64,000 nt of DNA from Pedobacter sp. Leaf194 (GTDB taxonomy: Bacteria; Bacteroidota; Bacteroidia; Sphingobacteriales; Sphingobacteriaceae): contig NZ_LMPU01000001.1 of assembly GCF_001423945.1 (NCBI RefSeq), positions 989,971 through 1,053,970 of the forward strand, written 5' to 3'. Each line of letters begins with the position of its first letter. Position 1 is the first letter of the stretch. The position numbers were made by a program, and so were the translations under genes. The notes below the pieces were generated by a model that was given only the letters and a program-made list of their open reading frames with translations, was not told where the DNA came from and ran no database searches. Positions 7,994 through 17,570 of the stretch are shown here, one piece after another.

Positions 7994-10261
7994 ATGAAGT
8001 TTAAACATTCTATCGTTCTTGTTTTAAGCATGCTCCATGCGAATCTGTTTGCTCAACAGGCAGATTTAGTTCAGTATGTTAATACTTTACAGGGTACAAA
8101 TTCCAAACACGAATTAACCAGGGGAAACACCTATCCAACTACCGCGCTCCCTTTTGGCATGCACACCTGGACACCCCAGACAGGGAAAAACGGCGACGGC
8201 TGGAAATATCAGTATTTTAAGGAGACCATTAGAGGTTTTCAACAGGCACACCAATGCAGTTCGTGGACCCGCGATTATGCTGTCTTTTCTTTAATGCCGA
8301 TGATAGACAATTTGGTGGTCGATGAAAATCAGCGTGAATCGAAATTTAAACACGCAAACGAAATTGCTAAGCCAAATTACTATAAAGTAAAGTTCGAGAA
8401 CCAGATTACCACCGAAATTTCACCCTCCGAACGTGGTGCTCATCTTCGTTTTTCTTATCCGAAGGGTAAAAAAAGTTATCTTGTTCTTGATGGTTACATC
8501 CGTACAAGTGGTGTAAAAATCTACCCGAAACAAAAGAAAATAACAGGTTATGTTAGCAATGGGCAAGGTTTTAAAAAAGAATGGAAAAGTTATTTTGTTA
8601 TTCAGTTCGACCAGCCAATAAAAGCTTTCGGAACCTGGGAAAACAAAAAGAATATCATTACTCCAGATTCAACCACGGCAGAAGGCTTGGGTAAAGGAGC
8701 TTACATCGAATTTAAACCCGGTTCCAATGTCCAGGTAAAAACGGCCTCCTCCTACATCAGTTTGGAGCAGGCCGAACTAAATTTAAAAACCGAACTCGGT
8801 GCAGATAAAACATTAGAACAAACAAAGGCGAATGCAGCTGCGGTATGGAATAAATCCTTAGGTAAAATTTTAGTCGAAGGTGGTTCCAAAGAAGATACGG
8901 AAACTTTTTACTCCTGCTTTTTTAGGGCAAGTCTTTTCTCACGGAAATTCTATGAGCTTAATGCCGAGGGCAAACCATATTATTTTAGTCCGTACGATGG
9001 CCAGGTTCATCCTGGTTATATGTTTACCGATACTGGATTTTGGGATACCTTCCGGGCACAATTTCCATTAAATACTTTGCTACAGTCAGAAATGCACGGG
9101 CAATATATGCAAGCCTTGCTCGATGCTTATAAACAATGTGGCTGGCTGCCTTCATGGTCTTTTCCAAGTGAAGGTGGCAGCATGATTGGGAACCATGCGA
9201 TTTCTCTTCTGGCAGATGCCTGGGTTAAGGGAATAAGAACTTTCGACCCGAAAGCGGCTTTGGAAGCCTATTTGCACGAAGCGACAAATAAAGGTCCGTG
9301 GGGCCCGGCCAATGGACGCGATGGATGGAAGGAATACTTTGAGCTGGGTTACGTGCCTTATCCAAAATATCGTGAAGCCACTGCAAAAACTTTGGAATAT
9401 GCATATGATGACTATTGTGCTTATCAGCTGGCGAAAATGACAGGCAATAAGTTTTACATGGATATTTTTGAGCGGCAGATGTACAATTACCGCAATGTTT
9501 ACGATGCGGATTCAAAATTTATGCGTGGCAGAGATTTAAACGGAAATTGGTCTCCAAATTTCGACCCGATAGAGTGGGGTGGCCCATTTACCGAAGGAAA
9601 TGCCTGGCATTGGCAATGGTCGGTTTTTCAGGATACCAAAGGCTTGATAAATTTAATGGGTGGCAACCAAAACTTTGTAGATAAGTTAGACGCTGTTTTT
9701 ACAGAGCCGAACAAAGTTAAAGTTGGTACTTATGGCGGCATGATACATGAAATGACCGAAATGGTAATGGCCAATCTTGGCCAGTATGCCCACGGAAATC
9801 AACCCATACAGCACATGGTTTACTTATATAATTATGCTAACGAGCCCTGGAAAGCTCAGTTCCATGCCCGCGAGGTAATGACTAAACTCTACGATGCCAC
9901 AGAAAATGGTTACCCGGGAGATGAGGATCAAGGTCAAACGTCATCGTGGTACGTGCTTAGCGCACTGGGTTTTTACAGCGTTACGCCCGGCAGTGGAGAA
10001 TATGTTCTTGGAAGCCCGATGTTTAAGAAAATAACTATTAATTTAGGCGATTCGAAAAAGTTCGTAATAGACGCTCCAAATAACAGCAAAGAGAATGTTT
10101 ACATAAACGCCGCCACTTTAAATGGAAATAACTATACTCGCACCTTCTTATCGCATCGCGACATCTTAAATGGTGGGATTTTTAAGTTAGATATGAGTAA
10201 CAAACCAAATATAAACAGGGGAAAACTGGAAGAAGATAAGCCATTTTCTTTGAGCAAATAA
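7994..10261 (+). CDS. GH92 exo-alpha-mannosidase
   Basis: A 755-residue secreted glycoside hydrolase of family GH92, a calcium-dependent inverting exo-alpha-mannosidase family. The signal peptide ends near ANLFAQQ. I use the ATG at 7994; a TTG two codons upstream is less likely. Family hallmarks are GNTYPTTALPFGMHTWTPQTG near the N-terminus, GYMFTDTGFWDTFRAQFPL, GSMIGNHAISLLADAW, the presumed acid Glu in TEGNAWHWQW (about residue 530) and the paired Asp in PGDEDQGQTSSWY (about 640), then GEYVLGSP. It cleaves terminal mannose from N-glycan or mannan. It follows the DUF4965 gene closely and precedes a sugar kinase. Linkage specificity cannot be read from the sequence. Confidence 0.95.
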   Translation: MKFKHSIVLVLSMLHANLFAQQADLVQYVNTLQGTNSKHELTRGNTYPTTALPFGMHTWTPQTGKNGDGWKYQYFKETIRGFQQAHQCSSWTRDYAVFSLMPMIDNLVVDENQRESKFKHANEIAKPNYYKVKFENQITTEISPSERGAHLRFSYPKGKKSYLVLDGYIRTSGVKIYPKQKKITGYVSNGQGFKKEWKSYFVIQFDQPIKAFGTWENKKNIITPDSTTAEGLGKGAYIEFKPGSNVQVKTASSYISLEQAELNLKTELGADKTLEQTKANAAAVWNKSLGKILVEGGSKEDTETFYSCFFRASLFSRKFYELNAEGKPYYFSPYDGQVHPGYMFTDTGFWDTFRAQFPLNTLLQSEMHGQYMQALLDAYKQCGWLPSWSFPSEGGSMIGNHAISLLADAWVKGIRTFDPKAALEAYLHEATNKGPWGPANGRDGWKEYFELGYVPYPKYREATAKTLEYAYDDYCAYQLAKMTGNKFYMDIFERQMYNYRNVYDADSKFMRGRDLNGNWSPNFDPIEWGGPFTEGNAWHWQWSVFQDTKGLINLMGGNQNFVDKLDAVFTEPNKVKVGTYGGMIHEMTEMVMANLGQYAHGNQPIQHMVYLYNYANEPWKAQFHAREVMTKLYDATENGYPGDEDQGQTSSWYVLSALGFYSVTPGSGEYVLGSPMFKKITINLGDSKKFVIDAPNNSKENVYINAATLNGNNYTRTFLSHRDILNGGIFKLDMSNKPNINRGKLEEDKPFSLSK

Positions 10262-10327
10262 AGATAAAATTGCTGGTGTATCATCAACAATTACAGGTAA
10301 TAATTATAAAGACAAGATAGATAGACA

Positions 10328-11251
10328 ATGGAAAAACCTGTTGCATTAGGTGTAGATATAGGCGGTTCGCACATCACAGCGGCATTAATAGATTTAGAAA
10401 CCAGAACAATTGTTCCGGATTCGATAGAGCGCAATGCAGTAGATTCCCAGGAAAGTAAAGAGGAAATTTTAGCCGCATGGTGCGAGGTTATAGTTAAAGC
10501 TTTTTTAAAAACAACATCTAAAACAAAACTCATTGGTATAGCAATGCCGGGTCCTTTCGATTATGAGAAAGGTATTTCGTTGATAAAAGATCAGGATAAA
10601 TTTAAAGCACTATATGGCGTAAATATTAAAGAAGAACTATCAAAGCGCTTGGATATTCAGGCCGAGAACATTCATTTTATTAATGATGCTGCAGGCTTTT
10701 TACAAGGAGAAGTTTTTGGTGGCGCGGCCCGGGGTAATGCTAACGTTATTGGCTTAACGCTCGGCACTGGTTTGGGTTCTTCTTATAGCGAAGGTGGCGT
10801 TGCTAAAGATGCCGATTTATGGAATTCTCCCTTTATGAATGGAATTGCAGAAGATTACTTATCTACCCGTTGGTTTGTGAAGCGGTACAATCAACTTAGT
10901 AATAATACTGTTGCAGGCGTTAAAGAATTAACTGCGTTAACGGCAACAGATCATCTCGCAACCCGCGTTTTTATGGAGTTTGGACACAATTTAGCTCAAT
11001 TTTTAATTCCGGTTATTAAGCAGCACAAGGCAGACATTGTAATTATCGGGGGCAATATATCGAGAGCTTTTGCTGCATTTTCTCCCGAATTAATTGCAAC
11101 TTTAAAAGGAAATGGAATTCATACCGATATTAAGGTAACGAAGTTAAAAGAGCATGCTGCATTAATCGGTGCTGCAAGCTGTTGCGATTTAAATTTTCTG
11201 CTCGAAGACAGGAGCGAAAATGCCATAATTGCTGAAAAGAAATTTCATTGA
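10328..11251 (+). CDS. ROK-family sugar kinase
   Basis: A 307-residue cytoplasmic protein of the ROK family. ATP-binding motifs are GVDIGGSH (residues 8-15), the 'GIAMPGPFDYEKGI' segment, 'FINDAAGFLQGEVFGGAARG' with the catalytic Asp, TLGTGLGSS, and IVIIGGNIS near the C-terminus. No CxCGxxGCxE zinc motif is seen and no N-terminal HTH is present, so it is an enzyme rather than a NagC/Mlc-type repressor. In a GH92 locus the likely role is phosphorylating released mannose or another hexose; substrate assignment is inference. A short GC-poor hairpin with a T-run follows the stop, then a new operator-bearing promoter region. Confidence 0.85.
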   Translation: MEKPVALGVDIGGSHITAALIDLETRTIVPDSIERNAVDSQESKEEILAAWCEVIVKAFLKTTSKTKLIGIAMPGPFDYEKGISLIKDQDKFKALYGVNIKEELSKRLDIQAENIHFINDAAGFLQGEVFGGAARGNANVIGLTLGTGLGSSYSEGGVAKDADLWNSPFMNGIAEDYLSTRWFVKRYNQLSNNTVAGVKELTALTATDHLATRVFMEFGHNLAQFLIPVIKQHKADIVIIGGNISRAFAAFSPELIATLKGNGIHTDIKVTKLKEHAALIGAASCCDLNFLLEDRSENAIIAEKKFH

Positions 11252-11283
11252 AAGGAGGGTAATGCCTTTTTTTTATGCGAGGA

Positions 11284-11301
11284 TAGTAAAACCATTTAGT
11301 A
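11284..11301. promoter_or_regulatory. LacI-type operator upstream of the second GH92 gene
   Basis: This 18-mer matches the 352-369 operator at 16 of 18 positions (TAGTAAAA left half, ATTTAGTA right half). It lies 53 bp before the GH92 start at 11354. It suggests an internal regulated promoter within the locus. Confidence 0.55.
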
Positions 11302-11353
11302 ATACAATAAAGTGATAAAAGGGCCGGTAACTCCCTTTTAACTGGTGATAAAT

Positions 11354-13594
11354 ATGAATCTCAAAACGAGCAAATTTTATAGTTTTTTATGGGTTGCATG
11401 TTGCTGTATTTCGTTTAATGCAACGAATACTTTAGCGCAGCAGAATTCGTCTAATATAAAATACGTTGATCCGAAGATTGGTAGCGTTGGGCTAATTTTG
11501 GAGCCAACAAGGCCGGCTGTTCATTTACCAAATAGCATGGTTCGGGTTTTTCCTGTTCGTGCCGACCAGATTGATGATCAGATTGCTTATTTCCCGCTAA
11601 CCATCTCATCCCACAGGCAAAACTGGTTGTTCGGTTTTATGCCGTATACCGGAGCGGTAAATGAGCAGGCATGGACAAAGAAATTTACTTCAGATAATGA
11701 AAAAATAAGTCCGGATTTTTACCAGGTTACGCTTGAAGACCAAGGTACGAATATCAGTTTCACACCGGCAGCAAAATCAGGCTTTTTCAAAGTAAACTTC
11801 GGTTCAAAAGCTGATAAGTATTTGAGGATGCATATTCTAAACAAAGGCGAAATTAACCTCAACAGCAAAACGAGTATTAGCGGCGTTGAAGATTTTAGAG
11901 GTATGAAAGCTTATTTCTATGCTGAAACAAATACGCCGCTGGAAATTGTTTATCAAAATAATCAAACAAAAACAAAAGCCTTTTTCAAGGTGAGCAACCA
12001 GGTTCAGAGTGTTTCATTTAAATACGGAGTTTCATTTATAAGTGTAGAACAGGCCAAGCAAAATTTAGCCAACGAAATTCCAGATTGGGATATGGCCAAA
12101 GTTCATGCAAAAGCCACATCAGCATGGAACAAAGCACTCAACCAGATTAATATCGAAGGTGGAACTGAAGCTCAGAAGCGGGTTTTTTACACCTCATTGT
12201 ATCGTTCATACGAAAGAATGATTGATATTAATGAATACGGGCGTTACTATAGCGGTTATGATAAACAAATACACACTTCGGATAAACCATTCTTTGTGGA
12301 TAATTGGTTATGGGATACATACATTGCGCTGGAACCTTTGCAAACCATTTTAAATCCTAAAATGGAAGGCGACAAAATTCAGTCCTACGTACAAATGTAT
12401 GAACAAAGCGGTTGGATGCCCTCTTTTGCGCTAACCTTTGGTGATGATCCGTGTATGACGGGTAACCACGCCGCCGCCTGGATCTTAGATGCGTATAATA
12501 AAGGCGTTAGTAATTTTGATTTGAAAAAAGCTTATGAAGGGGTTAGAAAGAATTCGTTAGAAGCAACTCTGTTGCCCTGGAAAAATGGTCCCGCAACCTC
12601 GCTTGATAGTTTTTACACCAAAAACGGCTATATGCCTGCACTTAACCCAGGCGAGAAAGAACCTGTGAAAGAAGTGCACGGCTTCGAAAAAAGACAGAGT
12701 GTTTCTGTAACGCTGGAGAATAGTTTTGATGACTGGTGCATTGCACAACTTGCCAATGCCGGTGGGAACCAAAGAGACAGAAAGCTGTTTTTAGAGCGTG
12801 CAGCAAACTATAAAAATGTTTTTAGAGTAGATAAGGGCTTTGTTTGGCCAAAAGATGCTGACGGCAACTGGATTGAACCATTTGATCCGAAATTTTCTGG
12901 CGGACAGGGAGGTCGCGAATATTTTACCGAAAACAATGCTTACACCTACAACTGGGATGTAAAACACGACTTAAACGGCATGTTTGCTTTAATGGGCGGA
13001 AAGGCAAAAGCAGAGGAAAAACTCGATGATTTGTTTAGAGCGAGCCTTGGCAGAAGTAAATATAATCTTTGGTACACATTCCCAGATGCAACCGGACTTG
13101 TTGGTCAGTTTGTGATGGGTAACGAGCCAAGTTTCCACATTCCATACATCTACAATTACCTTGGCTCGCCATGGAAAACGCAGAAAAGAATTCGTATGCT
13201 GATGGATACCTGGTACACAGACAATCTTTTTGGCATTCCCGGAGATGAGGATGGGGGAGGTATGACCGCATTCGTCGTATTTTCAATGATGGGCTTTTTC
13301 CCGGTAACACCTGGCGTGCCTGTTTATAGCATTGGAAGCCCGGCTTTTAACAAGATTTCAATAAAACTTGATAATGGTAAAAATTTCACGCTAAATGCCC
13401 GAAACAACTCTGCAGAGAATAAATATGTACAAAGTGCCGAGTTAAACGGTAAAGTTTTAAACCGGGCTTGGTTTACGCATAAAGAACTTGCTGCTGGCGG
13501 GGTGCTGAATTTGGTGATGGGGAATGTACCCAATAAAAACTGGGGTGTGAAAGATTTGCCTCCTTCAGCACTTGATTATAATCCTTTACAATGA
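11354..13594 (+). CDS. Divergent GH92-family glycoside hydrolase
   Basis: About 746 residues with a signal sequence ending near NTLAQQ. I choose the ATG at 11354 over a GTG three codons upstream. GH92 features are present but altered. The N-terminal 'FGM.TWTPQTG' motif of the two sister enzymes is replaced by 'HLPNSMVRVFPVRADQIDDQ'. The FWDT motif reads LWDTYIALEPL. The presumed acid Glu is kept in TENNAYTYNW (about residue 523), and the Asp pair is kept in PGDEDGGGMTAF (about 630). Catalysis is therefore likely intact while the substrate pocket differs from the neighbours, which fits a division of labour on a branched mannoside. A LacI-type operator precedes it. Confidence 0.9.
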   Translation: MNLKTSKFYSFLWVACCCISFNATNTLAQQNSSNIKYVDPKIGSVGLILEPTRPAVHLPNSMVRVFPVRADQIDDQIAYFPLTISSHRQNWLFGFMPYTGAVNEQAWTKKFTSDNEKISPDFYQVTLEDQGTNISFTPAAKSGFFKVNFGSKADKYLRMHILNKGEINLNSKTSISGVEDFRGMKAYFYAETNTPLEIVYQNNQTKTKAFFKVSNQVQSVSFKYGVSFISVEQAKQNLANEIPDWDMAKVHAKATSAWNKALNQINIEGGTEAQKRVFYTSLYRSYERMIDINEYGRYYSGYDKQIHTSDKPFFVDNWLWDTYIALEPLQTILNPKMEGDKIQSYVQMYEQSGWMPSFALTFGDDPCMTGNHAAAWILDAYNKGVSNFDLKKAYEGVRKNSLEATLLPWKNGPATSLDSFYTKNGYMPALNPGEKEPVKEVHGFEKRQSVSVTLENSFDDWCIAQLANAGGNQRDRKLFLERAANYKNVFRVDKGFVWPKDADGNWIEPFDPKFSGGQGGREYFTENNAYTYNWDVKHDLNGMFALMGGKAKAEEKLDDLFRASLGRSKYNLWYTFPDATGLVGQFVMGNEPSFHIPYIYNYLGSPWKTQKRIRMLMDTWYTDNLFGIPGDEDGGGMTAFVVFSMMGFFPVTPGVPVYSIGSPAFNKISIKLDNGKNFTLNARNNSAENKYVQSAELNGKVLNRAWFTHKELAAGGVLNLVMGNVPNKNWGVKDLPPSALDYNPLQ

Positions 13595-13731
13595 AAACCG
13601 AAATTAAATTGAACGGGGAAAATAACAGGTAAAGATTTAGATGCAATTTAGGACGCTTATCTTTAAAATCCTGAAATTTAGAGATTCAAAACTTTACTCA
13701 ATTAGCAAACACATAAACTGATATACAAATA

Positions 13732-16017
13732 ATGAAAAAACTATTCATCGCCTTATTAAGTTTTGCGGCTACAGGAACTTTCGCACAACAAGTGGGCAAA
13801 GTTAACGACCCCGTAGAATGGATTAATCCGCTGATGGGATCGGCTTCTAAACCAAGCCTGTCTAACGGCAATACCTATCCCGCGGTTGGCGTTCCGTGGG
13901 GAATGAATATGTGGACACCACAAACCGGTAAAATGGGTGATGGTTGGGCATATACTTACGACGCTGATAAAATTCGCGGCTTTAAACAAACACACCAGCC
14001 ATCGCCATGGATGAATGATTACGGTGCTTTTGCAATTATGCCGGTTACCGGCAAGTTAAAATTTGCCGATGATGAACGTGCAAGCTGGTTTAGTCATAAG
14101 GCAGAGGTTTCAAAACCTTACTACTACAGCGTTTATTTAGCTGATGCTGATGTGACAACTGAGCTTACGCCAACAGAAAGAGCCGCCCAGTTTAGATTTA
14201 CTTTTCCTAAAACAGACAGCTCTTTTGTGGTAATCGATGCACAGAACAAAGGTTCTTACATTAAAATTTTCCCTAAAGAAAGAAAAATTATAGGCTACAC
14301 GAGCAAATATGCACGCGGTCCGCTTCCTAAAAATTTTAAAAATTATTTTGTAATATATTTTGATAAGGACTTTACTTTGGCGAAAACCTGGAGTGGAAAA
14401 ACGTTAGGAAACGACTTGGAACTTACCAGCGACCACACCGGTGCAGTTATTGGCTTTAAAACTGCCAAAGGTGAAAAAGTTACCGCTAAAACCGCATCAT
14501 CATTTATAAGCTTTGACCAGGCAGAACTAAATTTGAAAAGAGAACTGGCAAATGATAGTTTTGATGCTACAAAATCAAAAGCTAAAGCCGTTTGGAATAA
14601 AACCCTGAGTAAAATTGCTGTTGAAGGTGGTACCATCGATCAGATGCGCACTTTCTACTCTTGCCTTTATCGTACCTTATTCTTCCCGAATAAATTATAT
14701 GAGCTGGATGCAAAAAATCAAATAGTGCACTGGAGTCCTTACACGGGCGATATTAAGCCAGGATATATGTTTGCGGGTACAGGTTTTTGGGATACTTTCA
14801 GAGCTTTATATCCATTTTTAAATCTTGTTTATCCATCAATAAATAAGGAAATGCAGGAAGGTTTAATAAACGATTATAAAGAGGGTGGTTTCCTGCCCGA
14901 ATGGAGCAGCCCTGGTTTTGCCAACATTATGGTGGGTAACAATTCTGCTTCTGTTGTTTCAGATGCTTACATAAAAGGTCTTCGTAGTTACGATATCAAT
15001 ACTTTGTGGGATGCCGTTAAACACGGTGCAAATAACGAAGGCCCAATGGCCGCAGTTGGCCGTAATGGTGTAAAATATTATAACGAATTAGGCTATGTAC
15101 CTTTTGATGTTAAAATAAATGAAAATGCTGCAAAGACTTTGGAATACTCTTACGATGATTTTGCCATCTATCAGTTAGGAAGAGCGCTTAAACGCCCAGC
15201 TTCTGAAATTGAAATCTATAAGAAAAGAGCGATGAATTACAAAAATCTTTTTGACCCTGCATCTGGCCTAATGCGTGGTAAAAATCAGGATGGAACGTTC
15301 CAGAGTCCTTTCAGTCCGTTTAAATGGGGTGGTGCTTTTACCGAAGGTAACAGCTGGCATTACACCTGGTCGGTATTTCAGGATATTGATGGTTTAGCTA
15401 AATTAATGGGTGGGCATGAAAAGTTTGTAACCAAGCTTGATTCGGTTTTCTCTATGCCTCCAATATTTGATGAAAGTGCTTATGGCGGCGTAATCCACGA
15501 AATTCGTGAAATGCAGATTGCCAACATGGGTCAGTATGCGCACGGGAATCAGCCAATTCAGCATATGATATACCTGTACAATTTTGGTGGTGCCCCGTAT
15601 AAAACACAATATTGGGTTCGCGAAACTATGGATAGAATGTACAAAGCAACGCCCGATGGTTACTGTGGTGATGAAGATAACGGACAAACTTCTGCCTGGT
15701 ATGTATTTTCGGCAATGGGATTTTATCCCGTAACGCCAGCAACAGACCAGTATGTTTTGGGTGCGCCGTTGTTTAAAAAGATAACGCTCACTTTAGATAA
15801 TGGGAAAACAGTAGTGATAAATGCAGCCGCAAACAGCGACGAAAATCGTTATGTTCAATCATTGCAATTGGATGGAAAACCATATTCTAAAAACTGGATT
15901 AACCACAGTGGTTTGCAAAAAGGTGCAGTATTAAATTTTAACATGACCGCTACACCAAACAAAACCAGAGGTTCAAATCCGGCAGATTTTCCTTACTCGT
16001 TATCAACAGAAAAATAA
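13732..16017 (+). CDS. GH92 exo-alpha-mannosidase
   Basis: A 761-residue secreted GH92 enzyme, closely similar in layout to the 7994-10261 protein. The signal peptide ends at TFAQQ. Motifs are GNTYPAVGVPWGMNMWTPQTG, GYMFAGTGFWDTFRALYPFLN, the presumed acid Glu in TEGNSWHYTW (about residue 537), YAHGNQPIQHMIYLYN, the Asp pair in YCGDEDNGQTSAWY (about 645) and QYVLGAP. It is an exo-alpha-mannosidase acting outside the cytoplasm. The 137-bp upstream gap holds no clear operator, so it may be read through from the previous gene. Confidence 0.95.
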   Translation: MKKLFIALLSFAATGTFAQQVGKVNDPVEWINPLMGSASKPSLSNGNTYPAVGVPWGMNMWTPQTGKMGDGWAYTYDADKIRGFKQTHQPSPWMNDYGAFAIMPVTGKLKFADDERASWFSHKAEVSKPYYYSVYLADADVTTELTPTERAAQFRFTFPKTDSSFVVIDAQNKGSYIKIFPKERKIIGYTSKYARGPLPKNFKNYFVIYFDKDFTLAKTWSGKTLGNDLELTSDHTGAVIGFKTAKGEKVTAKTASSFISFDQAELNLKRELANDSFDATKSKAKAVWNKTLSKIAVEGGTIDQMRTFYSCLYRTLFFPNKLYELDAKNQIVHWSPYTGDIKPGYMFAGTGFWDTFRALYPFLNLVYPSINKEMQEGLINDYKEGGFLPEWSSPGFANIMVGNNSASVVSDAYIKGLRSYDINTLWDAVKHGANNEGPMAAVGRNGVKYYNELGYVPFDVKINENAAKTLEYSYDDFAIYQLGRALKRPASEIEIYKKRAMNYKNLFDPASGLMRGKNQDGTFQSPFSPFKWGGAFTEGNSWHYTWSVFQDIDGLAKLMGGHEKFVTKLDSVFSMPPIFDESAYGGVIHEIREMQIANMGQYAHGNQPIQHMIYLYNFGGAPYKTQYWVRETMDRMYKATPDGYCGDEDNGQTSAWYVFSAMGFYPVTPATDQYVLGAPLFKKITLTLDNGKTVVINAAANSDENRYVQSLQLDGKPYSKNWINHSGLQKGAVLNFNMTATPNKTRGSNPADFPYSLSTEK

Positions 16018-16033
16018 AACAATTTGGAAGGAT

Positions 16034-16070
16034 GAGCTTCCGGCGGGTATCACACACTTGCTGGAAGCTC
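16034..16070 (+). other. Intercistronic hairpin without T-run
   Basis: GAGCTTCC pairs with GGAAGCTC across a 21-nt loop, with two more possible pairs inside. It lies between the third GH92 and the DUF1080 gene. No T-run follows on either strand, so it is more likely a processing or stability element than a terminator. Confidence 0.4.
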
Positions 16071-16137
16071 AAAACCATCTTGATAAGACTAAATAAATTG
16101 GTAGAAACCAAAACGATTACTAACAAAACCGAATATT

Positions 16138-17559
16138 ATGAAGATTAACTTCTTAAAAACAGGTTCTACAGGCTTTGTCTGGCTTTTAGGTACCTGCATG
16201 GCTTTTGGCCAGCAACCCAATATTCCACTCACAGATTTATCAGCATTTAAAGAACCAGGAAACTCTTGGTCGTTGGTAGGTGATGTTGCCGTGGATTTAA
16301 ATGAGGCAAACGCAATTAAGGGAACGAAAGGAACAGGAATTTTGCTAAACATTTCTGCACCGAAAAAAGCCGGCTTCGACCTGACAACAATCAAGGAATA
16401 TGGTGACATGATTTTAGAATTGGATTACCTTACTGCTAAGGGCACAAATTCAGGAATCTATCTTCAAAACAATTACGAGATACAACTGGAAGATTCGTGG
16501 ACAGTGAGAAATCCACTTTCCTCTAACAACGGTGGCCTTTACGAGCGTTGGGATAACGATAAGCCGGAAGGCGAGAAAGGTTACGGAGGTATTGCTCCCC
16601 GTCAAAATGCGAGTAAAGCACCTGGACTTTGGCAACACATAAAAATTGCATTCCAGGCACCGAAATTCGACGGAAGCGGGAAAAAAATTGCTAATGCTCG
16701 TTTACTAAGTGTAGAGCTGAATGGCGTAACCATCCACGAAAATGTAGAACTTTGGGGCGCTACAAGAGGTGGTTATGGCACCGAAAAGGCAATGGCCCCA
16801 ATTCGCTTACAAGGTGATCATGGTTCAATTGCTTTCAGAAATATTTCAATTACAGATCTTCCTGCTTCATCTGCTCAAGGCTTTCGTCGTGGCGGCGGTG
16901 GCGGCGATCCAATTTATGTAGAAGCGCCTGTAAATACAATGCTTCGCAGCTTTATCGACGTGGTTCCAGGTGTTCGTTCTGTGCATGCAATTTCTGTTGG
17001 CGGCCCGCAACAAACTGCTTTTAGTTACGATTTAGATAACGGAACAGTTTTACACGGCTGGCATGGCGGCTTTTTAGATGCAACGCCAATGTGGGATGGT
17101 CGTGGAAACGGTACGTCTCGCCCGATGGGAAGCGTAACGCGTTTCACCAAAAAACCTGTTTTAGCCATTGCAAAATTGGCCAATGCAGAGGCTGCATGGG
17201 TTACAGATACAACAGGAACCGGTTTCCGTACCAAAGGTTACACTTTAGATAATCAGGATCGTCCCGAGTTTAAGTACATGATTTATGGAAACAAGGTAAC
17301 CGATGCTGTGAAGGTTTTAGAAAACGGCCAGGGCTTATCGAGAGAAGTGAGCCTGGAGCAACCGGCTAAAGATTTGTACCTGCTTTTGGCTGAGGTATCA
17401 GATGTTAATGAGGTTTCTAAAGGCTTGTATTTAGTTGATGATAAAGCCTATTACCTACAATTCCCGAATGGGGAAAAACCTATCGTTAGAGATGTTAACG
17501 GTAAAAAACAACTGATTATAGCAATCGGAAGCAAATTAAATTATTCTATTTTATTTTAG
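16138..17559 (+). CDS. DUF1080 (3-keto-disaccharide hydrolase-type) secreted protein
   Basis: A 473-residue protein with a signal peptide ending near MAFGQQ. Residues about 25-245 form a DUF1080 jelly-roll domain, as in families that bind or hydrolyse 3-keto-glycosides. The cues are YGDMILELDYLTAKGTNSGIYLQNNYEIQLEDSW, APGLWQHIKIAFQAP, AMAPIRLQGDHGSIAFRNISI. A Gly-rich bridge (RRGGGGGD) leads to a C-terminal region at about 255-473 of unknown function. The next gene starts 11 bp downstream and encodes a PQQ-type dehydrogenase-like protein with cytochrome c. The pair recurs in Bacteroidota and suggests redox-linked sugar processing. The exact substrate is not evident. Confidence 0.8.
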   Translation: MKINFLKTGSTGFVWLLGTCMAFGQQPNIPLTDLSAFKEPGNSWSLVGDVAVDLNEANAIKGTKGTGILLNISAPKKAGFDLTTIKEYGDMILELDYLTAKGTNSGIYLQNNYEIQLEDSWTVRNPLSSNNGGLYERWDNDKPEGEKGYGGIAPRQNASKAPGLWQHIKIAFQAPKFDGSGKKIANARLLSVELNGVTIHENVELWGATRGGYGTEKAMAPIRLQGDHGSIAFRNISITDLPASSAQGFRRGGGGGDPIYVEAPVNTMLRSFIDVVPGVRSVHAISVGGPQQTAFSYDLDNGTVLHGWHGGFLDATPMWDGRGNGTSRPMGSVTRFTKKPVLAIAKLANAEAAWVTDTTGTGFRTKGYTLDNQDRPEFKYMIYGNKVTDAVKVLENGQGLSREVSLEQPAKDLYLLLAEVSDVNEVSKGLYLVDDKAYYLQFPNGEKPIVRDVNGKKQLIIAIGSKLNYSILF

Positions 17560-17570
17560 TCTGAATTACG

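Noticed and set aside
13630..13660. GGTAAA-GATTTAGA before the third GH92 as a LacI-type operator
   Set aside because: One base short of the 18-bp symmetry and lacking the central CG.
16108..16130. CCAAAACGATTACTA before the DUF1080 gene as an operator
   Set aside because: Only about half of the positions match once the centre is aligned; each half-site is poor.
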